Source of the DNA: Caryophanales bacterium
GTDB lineage: Bacteria; Bacillota; Bacilli; Alicyclobacillales; SLC66
Direction: 5' to 3'
Length of the DNA stretch: 10,011 nt
Assembly (NCBI GenBank): GCA_027341705.1
Contig: DAIELO010000027.1
Span: 1-10,011, forward strand
The notes below the pieces were generated by a model. That model saw only the letters and a program-made list of their open reading frames with translations, was not told where the DNA came from and ran no database searches. Positions 1-8,166 of this stretch are shown here, piece by piece (position 1 is the first letter of the stretch; the number at the start of each line of letters is the position of its first letter). Position numbers and translations under genes: made by a program.

Positions 1-850
1 ATTCGCCAAACAAGCCTACGCAGGGTGCGGTAGTCTCGATCGCTTGAACCAGACTTGGCACTGGCTCATTTTGGTGCCCAAGATCCACTAATCCGCGAGC
101 GATGCCTCGGATTTGGATCGTAATGTGTTCAAAGCGGCTAATCGCCTTTAATACTTGCACGAGGCGGGACTGCCTATTTCTTAAGAGTGGACTATATCGC
201 AAACTTTGTTGCGCCAATTGCACTGCTTGAAAACTTTGTTCCGTTTGATCGACGAGTTCTTGCACATACGGAAGGTCAACGGCACTCAAAATTTGTTCAT
301 GATAGGCGAAAGCAAGGTCCCGTAATACGGCATCAGCGCGCGCTCCGAGTTGCAAAATTTGTTGCTCGGCTTTGGGGATGGCATTGGGAGGAACAATCAC
401 AATGTTCACGATAACCGCAATGAAACAACCAATGATAGTTTCGATAATGCGTCCCACAGCGTAACCGGGGGTATTGCCAAAAGCCAGAACCAGTAGGGAG
501 CTCACCGCCACTTGAGAAGTAATTGGTGGGCTTAGGCGCAGTGCCGTAGACAGAGCCATTCCAACGAGCACGACAAGTGTGATGGAACCCGCATTAAGTG
601 GTAGCCAGTGACCGATCAACATGCTGATGATCACGCCGCCAATAATGCCGATAATACGTTGAACCGCTTTTTGAATCGAATCCATGATGGTGACTTGCAC
701 TGTGAAAATAGCACCGAGCGCCGCAAAGTAAGGGTAATGATTAAGCGAGAGCATTGAAGCAATCCACCATGACAGCCCTGTAGCAAGGGCGGTTTTCGCC
801 ACCTGAAGGGTGAGGCCAATACGATTAAATGCTGTTAACCCACGTTCCAT
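1..850 (-). CDS. Aromatic acid exporter / FUSC-family membrane protein, C-terminus outside window
   Basis: The reading frame is open from ATG at 850 to the left edge (283 codons) with no stop, so the gene is partial at its 3' end. A strong AGGAGAT Shine-Dalgarno lies 8 bases before the ATG. The N-terminal half is hydrophobic with about six predicted membrane helices (roughly residues 17-35, 41-54, 63-80, 88-105, 112-125 and 134-153). It carries the run HYPYFAALGAIF followed by a QKAVQRIIGIIGG segment, which resembles the N-terminal domain of the Bacillus YqjA-type aromatic acid exporter (ArAE/DUF939) family. From about residue 160 the protein turns polar, helical and glutamine-rich, as expected for the cytoplasmic part of these proteins. 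The family is thought to export aromatic or other organic acids, but the substrate here is unknown. It is transcribed divergently from the regulator gene at 1062. Family-level confidence is good; specific function is not supported. Confidence 0.8.
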   Translation of the reverse strand, partial: MERGLTAFNRIGLTLQVAKTALATGLSWWIASMLSLNHYPYFAALGAIFTVQVTIMDSIQKAVQRIIGIIGGVIISMLIGHWLPLNAGSITLVVLVGMALSTALRLSPPITSQVAVSSLLVLAFGNTPGYAVGRIIETIIGCFIAVIVNIVIVPPNAIPKAEQQILQLGARADAVLRDLAFAYHEQILSAVDLPYVQELVDQTEQSFQAVQLAQQSLRYSPLLRNRQSRLVQVLKAISRFEHITIQIRGIARGLVDLGHQNEPVPSLVQAIETTAPCVGLFGE

Positions 851-992
851 AAGTCGATATCTCCTGAATTATCATTAGGCGAAAACAGTCAGTACGTGAT
901 CGCTTCTCGATTTTATCATAGAAGCTAAAGCACCGTGTGCCACATTTTCATCACACTCGAAGTTATTACGGCTAATTTCGTTAGATTATCGC

Positions 993-1021
993 TTGTAAAA
1001 TAAATTTAACAAACGTAATAT
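993..1021 (+). promoter_or_regulatory. Candidate sigma-A promoter for the HTH-regulator/ABC operon, overlapped by an imperfect palindrome
   Basis: TTGTAA at 993-998 and TAATAT at 1016-1021 are separated by 17 bases; each matches four of six consensus positions. An imperfect 20-base palindrome (993-1012, of the form TTGT-N-AAAT-NN-ATTT-N-ACAA, 16 of 20 symmetric positions) covers the -35 element and spacer. It could be an operator for autoregulation by the XRE-type regulator encoded just downstream. The match is modest and the region is AT-rich, so chance is possible. The rest of the 851-1061 divergent gap shows nothing else I can support. Confidence 0.35.
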
Positions 1022-1061
1022 ATATTTAACGTATAAATGAATTGAAGAGGGATGATGCACC

Positions 1062-2153
1062 ATCAAGTATCCGAATCGGGTACAGGAAGCGAGAACTCGC
1101 AAAGGCATGTCCAGGGATGAGTTGGCAAAAGCCGTAGGCATCACCCGGCAATCCGTTCGGTTGATAGAGACGGGCGATGTGTGTCCGAGTGCGCTGGTGG
1201 CACTGCGCATCGCAAAGATGCTCACGACAACTGTCGAGGAGATCATTGTCGATAACGATAATCGCGAAGTGGAGGCCAGACTCATTGTTCAAGATCCAAC
1301 GCATGAATTTCAGCCGCGTGTTTACGTCAGTGAACTAGGAGGTGAGTGGGTTGCGCGATCTGCGAATTATGAGGAAGTGGATTTTTTGACTCAACCAGTC
1401 CACGGCATCGCGAACAAGTTAGCCTATCAGCATGATGATCGTATGCAGGTCAAATTGTTTCAAAGGACAAATGATGTGGCCAGAACCGTGTTTGTGTCTG
1501 GTTGCGAAATTGGCCTCGGGCTTTTATCCCACTATGCAGGATCACGTTCTGCCACGGAGCGAGCAATCTGGTTTAACCGCTCGAATCACCAAGCGTTACG
1601 CGATCTAGAGAGCAGTGTGGCCCATATCGCCGCCATTCACTATTCTCCGGAACACCCGCTCGTGTGGACAGGCTCACCGATGCATATGTTTCACTTTGTC
1701 AGAGAAGAAATGGGTTGGATTGTTCCGGCCGGAAATCCGCAAGGAATAACAGGAGCACAAGATCTCCTCACTGGTCGATTGCGCCTGATCAACCGCGAAC
1801 GAGGGTCGGGTTCCCGTGATTTTCTGGACGCACAGTTGCGTGCGGTCAACGCAGTTTCGGCAAATATTCCAGGCTACAACGTGGAAGCGCATGGTCATCT
1901 CAATATCGCCGCTGCCGTAGCGAACAAGCTGGCCGATGTCGGCGTGGGACACGCGAGTGCGGCTGCTGCCCTTGGACTTTCCTTTATTCCCGTGCAACAG
2001 GAAACTTGTGTCCTATTAATCCCTGATTCGTTGATCAGTAAGGATCCGATCCAAAATTTTCTAGAGACACTGATGACTGACCGATTTCGCATGGAACTGC
2101 AGTCATTGGCTCCCTATGATATTTCCCAAACCGGTGTTCAAATACATGTATAG
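1062..2153 (+). CDS. XRE-family HTH regulator with C-terminal PBP-like ligand-binding domain (molybdate/tungstate-type)
   Basis: The N-terminus holds an XRE helix-turn-helix (KYPNRVQEARTRKGMS, then DELAKAVGITRQSVRLIE, then VALRIAKMLTTTVEEI). The remainder resembles the PBP-like domain found in ModE-like and HTH-PBP fusion regulators. Diagnostic stretches are VFVSGCEIGLGLL, VAHIAAIH, GNPQGITGAQDLL, INRERGSGSRDFLDAQL, and HLNIAAAVANKLADVGVG near the end. It probably binds the same small anion as the neighbouring transporter and regulates the operon. The first in-frame ATG is at 1107, but starting there removes the first helix of the HTH. The frame is open back to a stop at 1053-1055, with no ATG, GTG or TTG between. 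I therefore place the start at ATC 1062, 10 bases after GAAGAGGG, giving about 363 residues; a frameshift is the alternative. It is followed after 12 bases by the binding-protein gene. Confidence 0.8.
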   Translation: MKYPNRVQEARTRKGMSRDELAKAVGITRQSVRLIETGDVCPSALVALRIAKMLTTTVEEIIVDNDNREVEARLIVQDPTHEFQPRVYVSELGGEWVARSANYEEVDFLTQPVHGIANKLAYQHDDRMQVKLFQRTNDVARTVFVSGCEIGLGLLSHYAGSRSATERAIWFNRSNHQALRDLESSVAHIAAIHYSPEHPLVWTGSPMHMFHFVREEMGWIVPAGNPQGITGAQDLLTGRLRLINRERGSGSRDFLDAQLRAVNAVSANIPGYNVEAHGHLNIAAAVANKLADVGVGHASAAAALGLSFIPVQQETCVLLIPDSLISKDPIQNFLETLMTDRFRMELQSLAPYDISQTGVQIHV

Positions 2154-2165
2154 GTAGGTGCCTAG

Positions 2166-3149
2166 ATGAAAAAGTGGCATGCCATTTCAACGTCCATTCT
2201 AGCCTCCGGTGTGGTTGCTGCCGGATTGACAGTCGCGAGTGTACCCCCATCACTTGCCGCAGGTAAATCGCAAATTTTTGTCCTTTACGCAGGGTCGATG
2301 ACTGCTGTGATGGAAAACAAAATCCGGCCCGACTTAAGCCATCGTTTTGGGATTGAATTTCAAGGTGAAGGCAAAGGATCTAGCGCGCTTGCACAGATGA
2401 TCAAATCAGGGATCTCCAGTCCCGATGTATTTATCAGCGCATCACCCAGTATCAACACACAACTTTTAATGGGCAACCAAAACCACAACCTAGTCAAATG
2501 GTACCTGCCACTCGCCGCTGATCAATTAGTGATCGCCTTCTCCAAGTCAAGTAAATTCTATCCCTCACTTGTCAAGGCTGAAAAAGGACAGATTGCTTGG
2601 TACAATGTGCTTGAGCAAAAAGGATTCCGATTTGGGCGAACCGATCCCATCCTTGATCCCAAAGGCGTCAGCACGCTCTTTATGTTTGAACTGGCGCAAA
2701 AGTATTACCATCAACCGAACCTCTTTAAGAAAATACTAGGCACCGTCGAGAATACAAGCCAGGTATATCCAGAGGAAACGTTGCTCGCCCAATTGACAAC
2801 AGGACAAATGGACGCGATAGTAGCCTATAAGCATGAGGCGGTAGAATGGCACGTGCCCTATATCACACTGCCCAGCGCCATTAATTTGGGTGATGTAAAA
2901 GATGCGAAATACTATGCGCAGGCTTCGTATCAGCCACCGAAGGGCAAATCCCAAAAGGGAGCACCGATTCTTTTCACGATTACCATTCCTGCTACAGTAA
3001 AAAATGAAAAAGGTGCGGAGACGTTTGTACGCTATCTAGTGGCAGGAGCAGGTCACAAGATCCTAATGCAAGACGGATTTACACCCGTGAAAAAACAACT
3101 GGTCGGAAAACTATCGGCGTTGCCAAAATCCTTACGACCACTGATCTAA
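2166..3149 (+). CDS. Molybdate/tungstate-type ABC transporter substrate-binding protein (ModA/WtpA-like)
   Basis: This 327-residue exported protein starts with MKKW and a hydrophobic signal segment (residues 8-31, cleavage plausible near SLA-AG). The mature part begins IFVLYAGSMTAVMEN and continues with GEGKGSSALAQMIKSG and SPDVFISAS, the first-lobe pattern of the ModA/WtpA-type extracellular binding proteins. FGRTDPILDPKGVSTLFMFELA (split here: FGRTDPILDP at 156-165, then KGVSTLFMFELA) and the later QMDAIVAYKHEAVEW segment also fit that class. It would capture an oxyanion and hand it to the permease encoded 18 bases downstream. The start has AGGTAGGTG 5 bases upstream. There is no cysteine at the end of the signal segment, so it does not look like the usual Gram-positive lipoprotein, and no C-terminal anchor is visible. 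Binding-protein class is secure; molybdate or tungstate as substrate is inferred from similarity and from the neighbouring regulator. Confidence 0.8.
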   Translation: MKKWHAISTSILASGVVAAGLTVASVPPSLAAGKSQIFVLYAGSMTAVMENKIRPDLSHRFGIEFQGEGKGSSALAQMIKSGISSPDVFISASPSINTQLLMGNQNHNLVKWYLPLAADQLVIAFSKSSKFYPSLVKAEKGQIAWYNVLEQKGFRFGRTDPILDPKGVSTLFMFELAQKYYHQPNLFKKILGTVENTSQVYPEETLLAQLTTGQMDAIVAYKHEAVEWHVPYITLPSAINLGDVKDAKYYAQASYQPPKGKSQKGAPILFTITIPATVKNEKGAETFVRYLVAGAGHKILMQDGFTPVKKQLVGKLSALPKSLRPLI

Positions 3150-3167
3150 GCGAAGGGAACAAACAGC

Positions 3168-3944
3168 ATGATAGCTCGAAACGGACGGTCAACAGTGTTA
3201 ACACTATTAGCGCTGTTGCCCCTCTTCTATATCGCGGCTCCACTGCTTCACATGATGGGGAGCCTTACTTTTTTGCAATTTGTCAATGCAGCAGAGAATC
3301 CCGAAATACAGGGAGCGCTTTTTACATCTGTCGCATCGGCGCTAATGACCACGCTTTTTAGCGTGGTCTTTGGCTTGCCGACTGCCTACTGGCTGTCTTT
3401 GAAGAAAAACTGGGTGCGGGGACTCGCGAACAGCATCCTCGTGTTGCCACTCATTTTGCCGCCAGTGGTAGGCGGAATTGCCCAACTATTTTTATACGGC
3501 CCGGAAACAATGATCGGATCATGGCTTGGCAACATTCAATTAAATGCGGTGAATTCGATGTTTGGGGTCATTCTAGCGCAAACGTATATCACGAGTCCAT
3601 TTTTAATTCTTGCCGCCAAAGCTGGGTTTGAAGAAGTACCCGCAGAATTGAAAGAAGCCACACAAATTCTTGGCGGCGGAATCTGGCGAATCTTTTTTTC
3701 TGTCAGTTTGCCCCTTGCCCGCGCGGCGATTTTCTCCGGCATCCTGCTCACCTTTGCCAGAGCAATGGGGGAATTTGGCGCGACCATGATCATGGCCTAT
3801 CATCCATACACAGTTCCCGTCGACATCTGGGTACAATTTACCTCTGGTGGATTTGATCAAATTCTACCGATGGCCGCACTGATGATCGTATTGGCAGTCA
3901 TCGTCTCCATTATTCCAGGCATTTGGCAGCGTAAAATGCAATAA
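3168..3944 (+). CDS. ABC transporter permease, ModB/CysT type
   Basis: A 258-residue integral membrane protein with several clear hydrophobic helices (about 8-28, 50-76, 85-110, 130-150, 185-210 and 232-252). The EAA loop that contacts the ATPase is evident at about 157-184 (EVPAELKEATQILGG, then WRIFFSVSLPLA). It is followed by ARAMGEFGATMIMA, a hallmark of molybdate/sulfate-type permeases. The ATG at 3168 is preceded by GAAGGG at 10 bases. It follows the binding-protein gene by 18 bases and forms the last gene of this operon. No ATP-binding subunit gene follows; the next gene is convergent. The transporter must therefore use an ATPase encoded elsewhere or outside the window. Family assignment is strong; substrate is inferred. 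Confidence 0.85.
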   Translation: MIARNGRSTVLTLLALLPLFYIAAPLLHMMGSLTFLQFVNAAENPEIQGALFTSVASALMTTLFSVVFGLPTAYWLSLKKNWVRGLANSILVLPLILPPVVGGIAQLFLYGPETMIGSWLGNIQLNAVNSMFGVILAQTYITSPFLILAAKAGFEEVPAELKEATQILGGGIWRIFFSVSLPLARAAIFSGILLTFARAMGEFGATMIMAYHPYTVPVDIWVQFTSGGFDQILPMAALMIVLAVIVSIIPGIWQRKMQ

Positions 3945-3993
3945 AAATAGCGCTTGCGAACAAGTTCTTATTCCCCGACTTGTCAGCAAGCGC
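3942..3993 (-). terminator. Intrinsic terminator at the end of the GDH-permease/MCP-rocD operon
   Basis: GCGCTTGC (3950-3957) pairs with GCAAGCGC (3986-3993). After a 2x2 internal mismatch, ACAAG (3960-3964) pairs with CTTGT (3979-3983) around a 14-base loop. On the minus strand the hairpin is followed directly by TATTTTTA (3949-3942), a U-rich tract, and it begins 13 bases after the rocD stop. On the plus strand it lies 5 bases after the permease stop but lacks a U-tract. It therefore terminates the minus-strand operon well and may slow plus-strand transcription. Confidence 0.75.
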
Positions 3994-4006
3994 CCCTGTC
4001 TATGTC

Positions 4007-5194
4007 TTATGCGAATACTTGCGAAATTTTCTCCAGTGCCCAATCCAATTCATCTTTTGTGATGATCAAAGGCGGTGCAAAGCGAATCGTATGATCATGC
4101 GTCTCTTTACATAACACACCGAGATCTTTTAGTTGTTCACAATAAGGGCGGGCTTTCGTAGTTAATTCCAGTCCAATAAACAAGCCTCGACCTCGCACTT
4201 CTTTGATGAGTGGATGTTTAATCTCTGCTAATTTATCTAGAAAATATTTCCCGAGATCTTGCGAACGTTGCACGAGTTCTTCCTCTTCTAACGCATCAAG
4301 TGCGGCAACTGCCACCGCGCTGCCTAGCGGATTGCCTCCAAATGTGGATCCGTGCGACCCGGGCTCAAACAGCCCAAGTATCCCTTTATCCGCAGCCACC
4401 GCAGATACGGGAAACACACCACCACCGAGCGCTTTGCCAATAATGTACATATCAGGCTCGACGTTTTCCCAGTCGCAAGCAAATACTTTTCCTGTTCGTC
4501 CAAGCCCTGTTTGAATTTCATCGGCTACAAATAACACATTGTTTTGTTTACATAATTCATAGGCCGACTTCAGAAACCCTTCTGGAGGGATAATAATACC
4601 CGCTTCCCCTTGGATTGGTTCTACAAGAAATGCTGCCGTATTGGGACCAATCGCGCTTTTCAAAGCCTCCAAGTCACCATAAGGAACAATCCGAAATCCA
4701 GGTGTGAGCGGCCCAAATCCACGCTGATATTCTTGATCGGAGCTAAACGATATGATGGTCGTGGTACGACCGTGAAAGTTCCCAGATGCGACGATAATTT
4801 CTGCTTGATTCACGGGCACTTTTTTCACATCATAGGCCCATCTGCGAATCGCTTTGATCGCTGTTTCTACCGCTTCTGCACCTGTATTCATCGGTAAAAT
4901 CATATTTTTGTTCGTTAACTTTGCAAGCCGTTCATAGAGCAGACCCAATTTATCATTGTAAAACGCACGCGACGTCAGCGTGATTTTATCGGCCTGATCT
5001 TTTAATGCTTGAATGACTTTCGGGTGTCTGTGCCCATGATTCAGCGCGGAATAAGCGCTCAACATGTCCATGTAGCGATTCCCTTCAGGATCTTCCACCC
5101 ACACCCCTTCCCCTTTCGCTAACACAATCGGGAGTGGATGATAGTTATGGGCACCAAACTGTTCTTCCAACATCATTGGCATTGTATTTTTCAT
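4007..5194 (-). CDS. rocD: Ornithine aminotransferase (ornithine-oxo-acid transaminase)
   Basis: This 395-residue protein matches the class-III pyridoxal-phosphate aminotransferases and is close in length to Bacilli RocD. It converts ornithine plus 2-oxoglutarate to glutamate-5-semialdehyde and glutamate in the cytoplasm. Visible landmarks are [20 protein letters not shown] (103-122), the SGNFHGRT segment (137-144), VEPIQGEAG (191-199), [12 protein letters not shown] (224-235) with the cofactor-contacting Asp225, and IIGKALGGG (251-259), where Lys254 should form the Schiff base. The N-terminal [15 protein letters not shown] also fits RocD. The ATG at 5194 is preceded by AGGGGGA at 6 bases. 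It is the last gene of an apparent operon, 29 bases after the permease/chemoreceptor stop, and the terminator follows. Discrimination from N-acetylornithine aminotransferase rests on similarity and on the catabolic neighbourhood. Confidence 0.92.
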   Translation of the reverse strand: MKNTMPMMLEEQFGAHNYHPLPIVLAKGEGVWVEDPEGNRYMDMLSAYSALNHGHRHPKVIQALKDQADKITLTSRAFYNDKLGLLYERLAKLTNKNMILPMNTGAEAVETAIKAIRRWAYDVKKVPVNQAEIIVASGNFHGRTTTIISFSSDQEYQRGFGPLTPGFRIVPYGDLEALKSAIGPNTAAFLVEPIQGEAGIIIPPEGFLKSAYELCKQNNVLFVADEIQTGLGRTGKVFACDWENVEPDMYIIGKALGGGVFPVSAVAADKGILGLFEPGSHGSTFGGNPLGSAVAVAALDALEEEELVQRSQDLGKYFLDKLAEIKHPLIKEVRGRGLFIGLELTTKARPYCEQLKDLGVLCKETHDHTIRFAPPLIITKDELDWALEKISQVFA

Positions 5195-5223
5195 TATAGT
5201 TCCCCCTAATCAAATAAGTGATG

Positions 5224-8148
5224 CTATTGTACGATAAATTTGGACAACACATCATTGAGTGTGACTATTTGCAAATTCAAGTCTTGCATGCTTTTTGCCA
5301 CCACTTCCATGGCCACATTGATTCCCATCGAAGATTCTGTCACCGACTGCGCACTTTTCGCAGACTCCTCAACGACCCCATTCACATTTTTCATCAAACT
5401 GGCTATTTGCTGGGCATGACTCACTTCTTGTTGAATGACCTCATCCATACTTGCTACTTCTTTGACAGTCTGTTCTCCTGCCGTCAAAATGTTGTCAAGC
5501 GTCTTCCCAGATTGAAGCACCATGTCCACACTAATCGTCACCGCATCCCTACTCTCTTTGGCTACCGATAATCCCGTGTTGGAAAGGGAAGTGATACGGG
5601 ATAAAATACCGCTTACCTGCGAAGATTCATGTTGTGTCTGTTCCGCAAGTTTCCTCACCTCTTCAGCCACCACGGAGAACCCTTTGCCTTGTTCCCCTGC
5701 CCGCGCGGCCTCAATCGAAGCGTTTAATGCAAGTAGGTTAGTTTGTGACGCGATGCCGCTAATGGTGCTGGCAATTTTTTCAATTTGCTGCGTATGGGTT
5801 TGCAATTCAATCATTGTTTGCTCTGTTTCTGAAGTTTTCTGCTTTAAATGTTCAATGCTGGTGATCGTACTCTCCACTGCATTTTTCCCCGTAATGGCAG
5901 CATCACGCATTTGTACCGATGTATCCCTCGTACTATTTGCTCTTTTTTCGGCCACTTGAATTAACGCAACCAACTGTTCAACAGCTTCCGAAATACTAAT
6001 CACCGTGCGCAATCCTTCATTAGATGAATCATTGACATGGCGCATCTGGCCCACAATCTCCGCTAATGACGCGGCTGTTTCCTGCGTGGAAGCTGCGGCA
6101 TCATCAGATGAGGAACTCAGTTGCAACGAACTCTGTTGCAACGTGGAAATCAGTTGATCCATATTTTGTACCATCGTGTTCATCGATTGGATCAACAGAC
6201 TCATTTCATCGTCCGTCTTAATTGCTAATGGTGGTACCCGTAAATCACCATTAGCAATTTTCATCAAGTGACTGGTGACAAAACTAATCGGTGCAAGCAT
6301 CCGCCGAATATAGTAAAGCAAGCCAATAATAAATAGGATAATCACAGAATAGGAAAAAATGTTAACTACCCTGAGTTGCATGACAAGCCCCAATAGTTTC
6401 GACTTTTGCATGAGGTAATTGCCTTCAAACATCCCCATTAATGAACTGGTTTGAAGGATAACAATCGTTGCAAAGATCAGAAACACAATAATGACGATTC
6501 CAAACACACGTGTCAGCTTGGACACCATTGTAAGTCCAGAATAACTACTCTTACGTTGTGTCTCCATTTGCGTGACTGCTTCTAACGCTTCTTCCGTATC
6601 TTCTGTTTTAAATCCACTCGCTACTCCCCAATAGTAAAACACTATCGAAATAGCAATCACCACGAAAATATCCCAAGGATAGGGGATGAAGTTGTGTAAT
6701 TCTCCTAATTTAGTAGATCCAATAAAGGTAAGTACAAGCATCGTCAGAAGGTACACAATCAGCCATATTCCACCTTTGATCGATGCTTTTGATGGCCGAT
6801 TGATTTCATTGGGAATCAACCAGGAAAATAACAGATATAGCAACAGCCCGGCAAGAATGGTCACCAACAATTTAGAGTCTGTATTCCACCCTGTCCAGTA
6901 AATAATCAGGGAACCCACTACGAACGCGATCGGCGAGATGACAGCATTGCCTCTTAACTTAAACGGCCTTCTGGCATTAGGCACTGTTTTCCTCAACACT
7001 GATAACGTGACTGGCCCAATAATATAAGTGAAAACTGTCGCTGATGAGACTAATCCCACTAGGCTTTGCCACGAAGGAAACGGCAACAAGAAGATCAGCC
7101 CCAATATAAAAGCCACCAGCAACGATACATTGGGAATTCCGGTTTTCGGGTTAACTTTGGCTAATACCTTAGGAAAATATCCATTTTTAGACAAAGCATA
7201 TAACACTCGCGAAGTGGAGGCAATATAGACATTTCCCGTTCCTGCGGGAGACACTATCGCATCCGCATATAATAGTACAGCCAACCAACCGAGATTCAAA
7301 CTCGCAGCCAATTCGGCAAATGGCGCATTAAACGTGACATTGGCCCAGCCATGCTGCAATGCAGAAGGAGCAACACCAGCGACGAACACAAGCTCTAGTA
7401 GTACATAGAGAATGATCCCAATGACAATGGACAACATCAAGGCGATCGGAATATCACGTTGCGGATTTCTCGCCTCCCCGGAAAGATCAATCGCTTGCCG
7501 AAACCCAAGGTAAGCAAAAATGACGCCAGAGGTCGCCACGGCCACGAAAATGCCTGAAGATCCGCTAGGTGCAAACCCACCAGCGCTGACAAAGTTGCCC
7601 CAATGCAACCCCGCAAAAAGGAAGACCAGAATGGTGAGAACAGGCATAATGAATTTCACGATGGTAACAGTGGTATTCACATGCGCAAAATACCGTACGC
7701 CAAAATAATTGACTAAGAAAAAAATGAGCATAAGTAGCGCCGCAAACAACAGTCCAGTTCCCGTTAATAAATTAGACTGTGGATTCCACAGGGTAGGTAT
7801 CCAGTGAGAGGCGTATTGCATCACGCCATCTGCCTCGACAGCAGGAACGGAGGCATACGCAATCCACGCCGCCCATCCCATAATAAAACTCGTAATGTGA
7901 CCGTGACTGTAGTGAGGGTACCTAGCGATCGAGCCTGTCTCTGGCAGCATCCCACCCAGTTCGGCGTAGACAACCCCGATCAACAGCACAGCAATGCCAC
8001 CAATGACCCAAGATACGATCGCAGCAGGTCCTGCATCATTGGCAGCATACAGCGAGCCAAACAGCCATCCTGAACCAATAATGCCACCCAGTGATGCCAT
8101 CGTAAGATCCATTAATGATAATTCTTTTTTGAATCCATTCTCCCTCAC
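5224..8148 (-). CDS. APC-family amino-acid permease fused to a methyl-accepting chemotaxis receptor
   Basis: A single open frame of 974 residues. Residues 1-510 form an APC-superfamily amino-acid transporter with about 14 predicted helices: [12 protein letters not shown] (20-31) is the first-helix substrate motif, [19 protein letters not shown] (216-234) the sixth-helix/loop motif. After a polar cytoplasmic linker (511-546) come two more helices (about 547-567 and 597-614) separated by only about 29 outside residues. Then come a HAMP domain (about 615-668, with IANGDL and DEMSLL), an [14 protein letters not shown] methylation-type helix (685-698) and the chemoreceptor signalling hairpin (797-838; [19 protein letters not shown] at 802-820, [15 protein letters not shown] after it). 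The predicted topology puts HAMP and signalling parts inside the cell. Start is GTG at 8148, with GGAGGAG 7 bases upstream, 18 bases after the dehydrogenase stop. Likely role: amino-acid uptake coupled to chemotaxis signalling. Substrate is unproven; position suggests arginine, ornithine, glutamate or a related amino acid. Confidence 0.9.
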   Translation of the reverse strand: MRENGFKKELSLMDLTMASLGGIIGSGWLFGSLYAANDAGPAAIVSWVIGGIAVLLIGVVYAELGGMLPETGSIARYPHYSHGHITSFIMGWAAWIAYASVPAVEADGVMQYASHWIPTLWNPQSNLLTGTGLLFAALLMLIFFLVNYFGVRYFAHVNTTVTIVKFIMPVLTILVFLFAGLHWGNFVSAGGFAPSGSSGIFVAVATSGVIFAYLGFRQAIDLSGEARNPQRDIPIALMLSIVIGIILYVLLELVFVAGVAPSALQHGWANVTFNAPFAELAASLNLGWLAVLLYADAIVSPAGTGNVYIASTSRVLYALSKNGYFPKVLAKVNPKTGIPNVSLLVAFILGLIFLLPFPSWQSLVGLVSSATVFTYIIGPVTLSVLRKTVPNARRPFKLRGNAVISPIAFVVGSLIIYWTGWNTDSKLLVTILAGLLLYLLFSWLIPNEINRPSKASIKGGIWLIVYLLTMLVLTFIGSTKLGELHNFIPYPWDIFVVIAISIVFYYWGVASGFKTEDTEEALEAVTQMETQRKSSYSGLTMVSKLTRVFGIVIIVFLIFATIVILQTSSLMGMFEGNYLMQKSKLLGLVMQLRVVNIFSYSVIILFIIGLLYYIRRMLAPISFVTSHLMKIANGDLRVPPLAIKTDDEMSLLIQSMNTMVQNMDQLISTLQQSSLQLSSSSDDAAASTQETAASLAEIVGQMRHVNDSSNEGLRTVISISEAVEQLVALIQVAEKRANSTRDTSVQMRDAAITGKNAVESTITSIEHLKQKTSETEQTMIELQTHTQQIEKIASTISGIASQTNLLALNASIEAARAGEQGKGFSVVAEEVRKLAEQTQHESSQVSGILSRITSLSNTGLSVAKESRDAVTISVDMVLQSGKTLDNILTAGEQTVKEVASMDEVIQQEVSHAQQIASLMKNVNGVVEESAKSAQSVTESSMGINVAMEVVAKSMQDLNLQIVTLNDVLSKFIVQ
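6220..6259 (-). repeat. Perfect 14-bp inverted repeat inside the HAMP-coding region
   Basis: AATTGCTAATGGTG at 6220-6233 is exactly complementary to CACCATTAGCAATT at 6246-6259 across a 12-base loop. It lies inside the permease/chemoreceptor gene, where the arms encode parts of IANGD and PPLAI in the HAMP domain. The transcript could fold into a 14-bp stem. There is no U-tract after it on the minus strand, so it is not a standard terminator. Function unknown. Confidence 0.6.
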
Positions 8149-8166
8149 AGTTCCACTCCTCCAGTA

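Noticed and set aside
201..363. Repeated AAACTTTGTT (201-210, 231-240) and CAAAATTTGTT (287-297, 353-363)
   Set aside because: They encode glutamine-rich helical residues (QSF, QSL, QIL) of the exporter on the minus strand; codon reuse explains them better than a DNA repeat element.
905..945. TGGCAC-like element on the minus strand upstream of the exporter gene
   Set aside because: The GG to GC spacing is 8 rather than 10 bases, so it does not fit a sigma-54 promoter; it is better explained as a short chance palindrome (GCAC-N3-GTGC).
986..1304. Two overlapping minus-strand open frames of 92-99 codons opposite the regulator start
   Set aside because: They overlap the HTH-coding sequence and promoter region on the other strand and show no recognisable protein features.
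5218..5959. Plus-strand open frames of 117 and 145 codons opposite the signalling domain
   Set aside because: Antisense shadows of the conserved chemoreceptor hairpin region; no start signals and no family resemblance.
6526..6569. Internal ATG codons (6567, 6528) that could start a separate chemoreceptor
   Set aside because: No Shine-Dalgarno at proper spacing precedes either; the nearest purine run is about 20 bases before the ATG at 6567. A single fusion product is favoured, though low-level internal initiation cannot be excluded.
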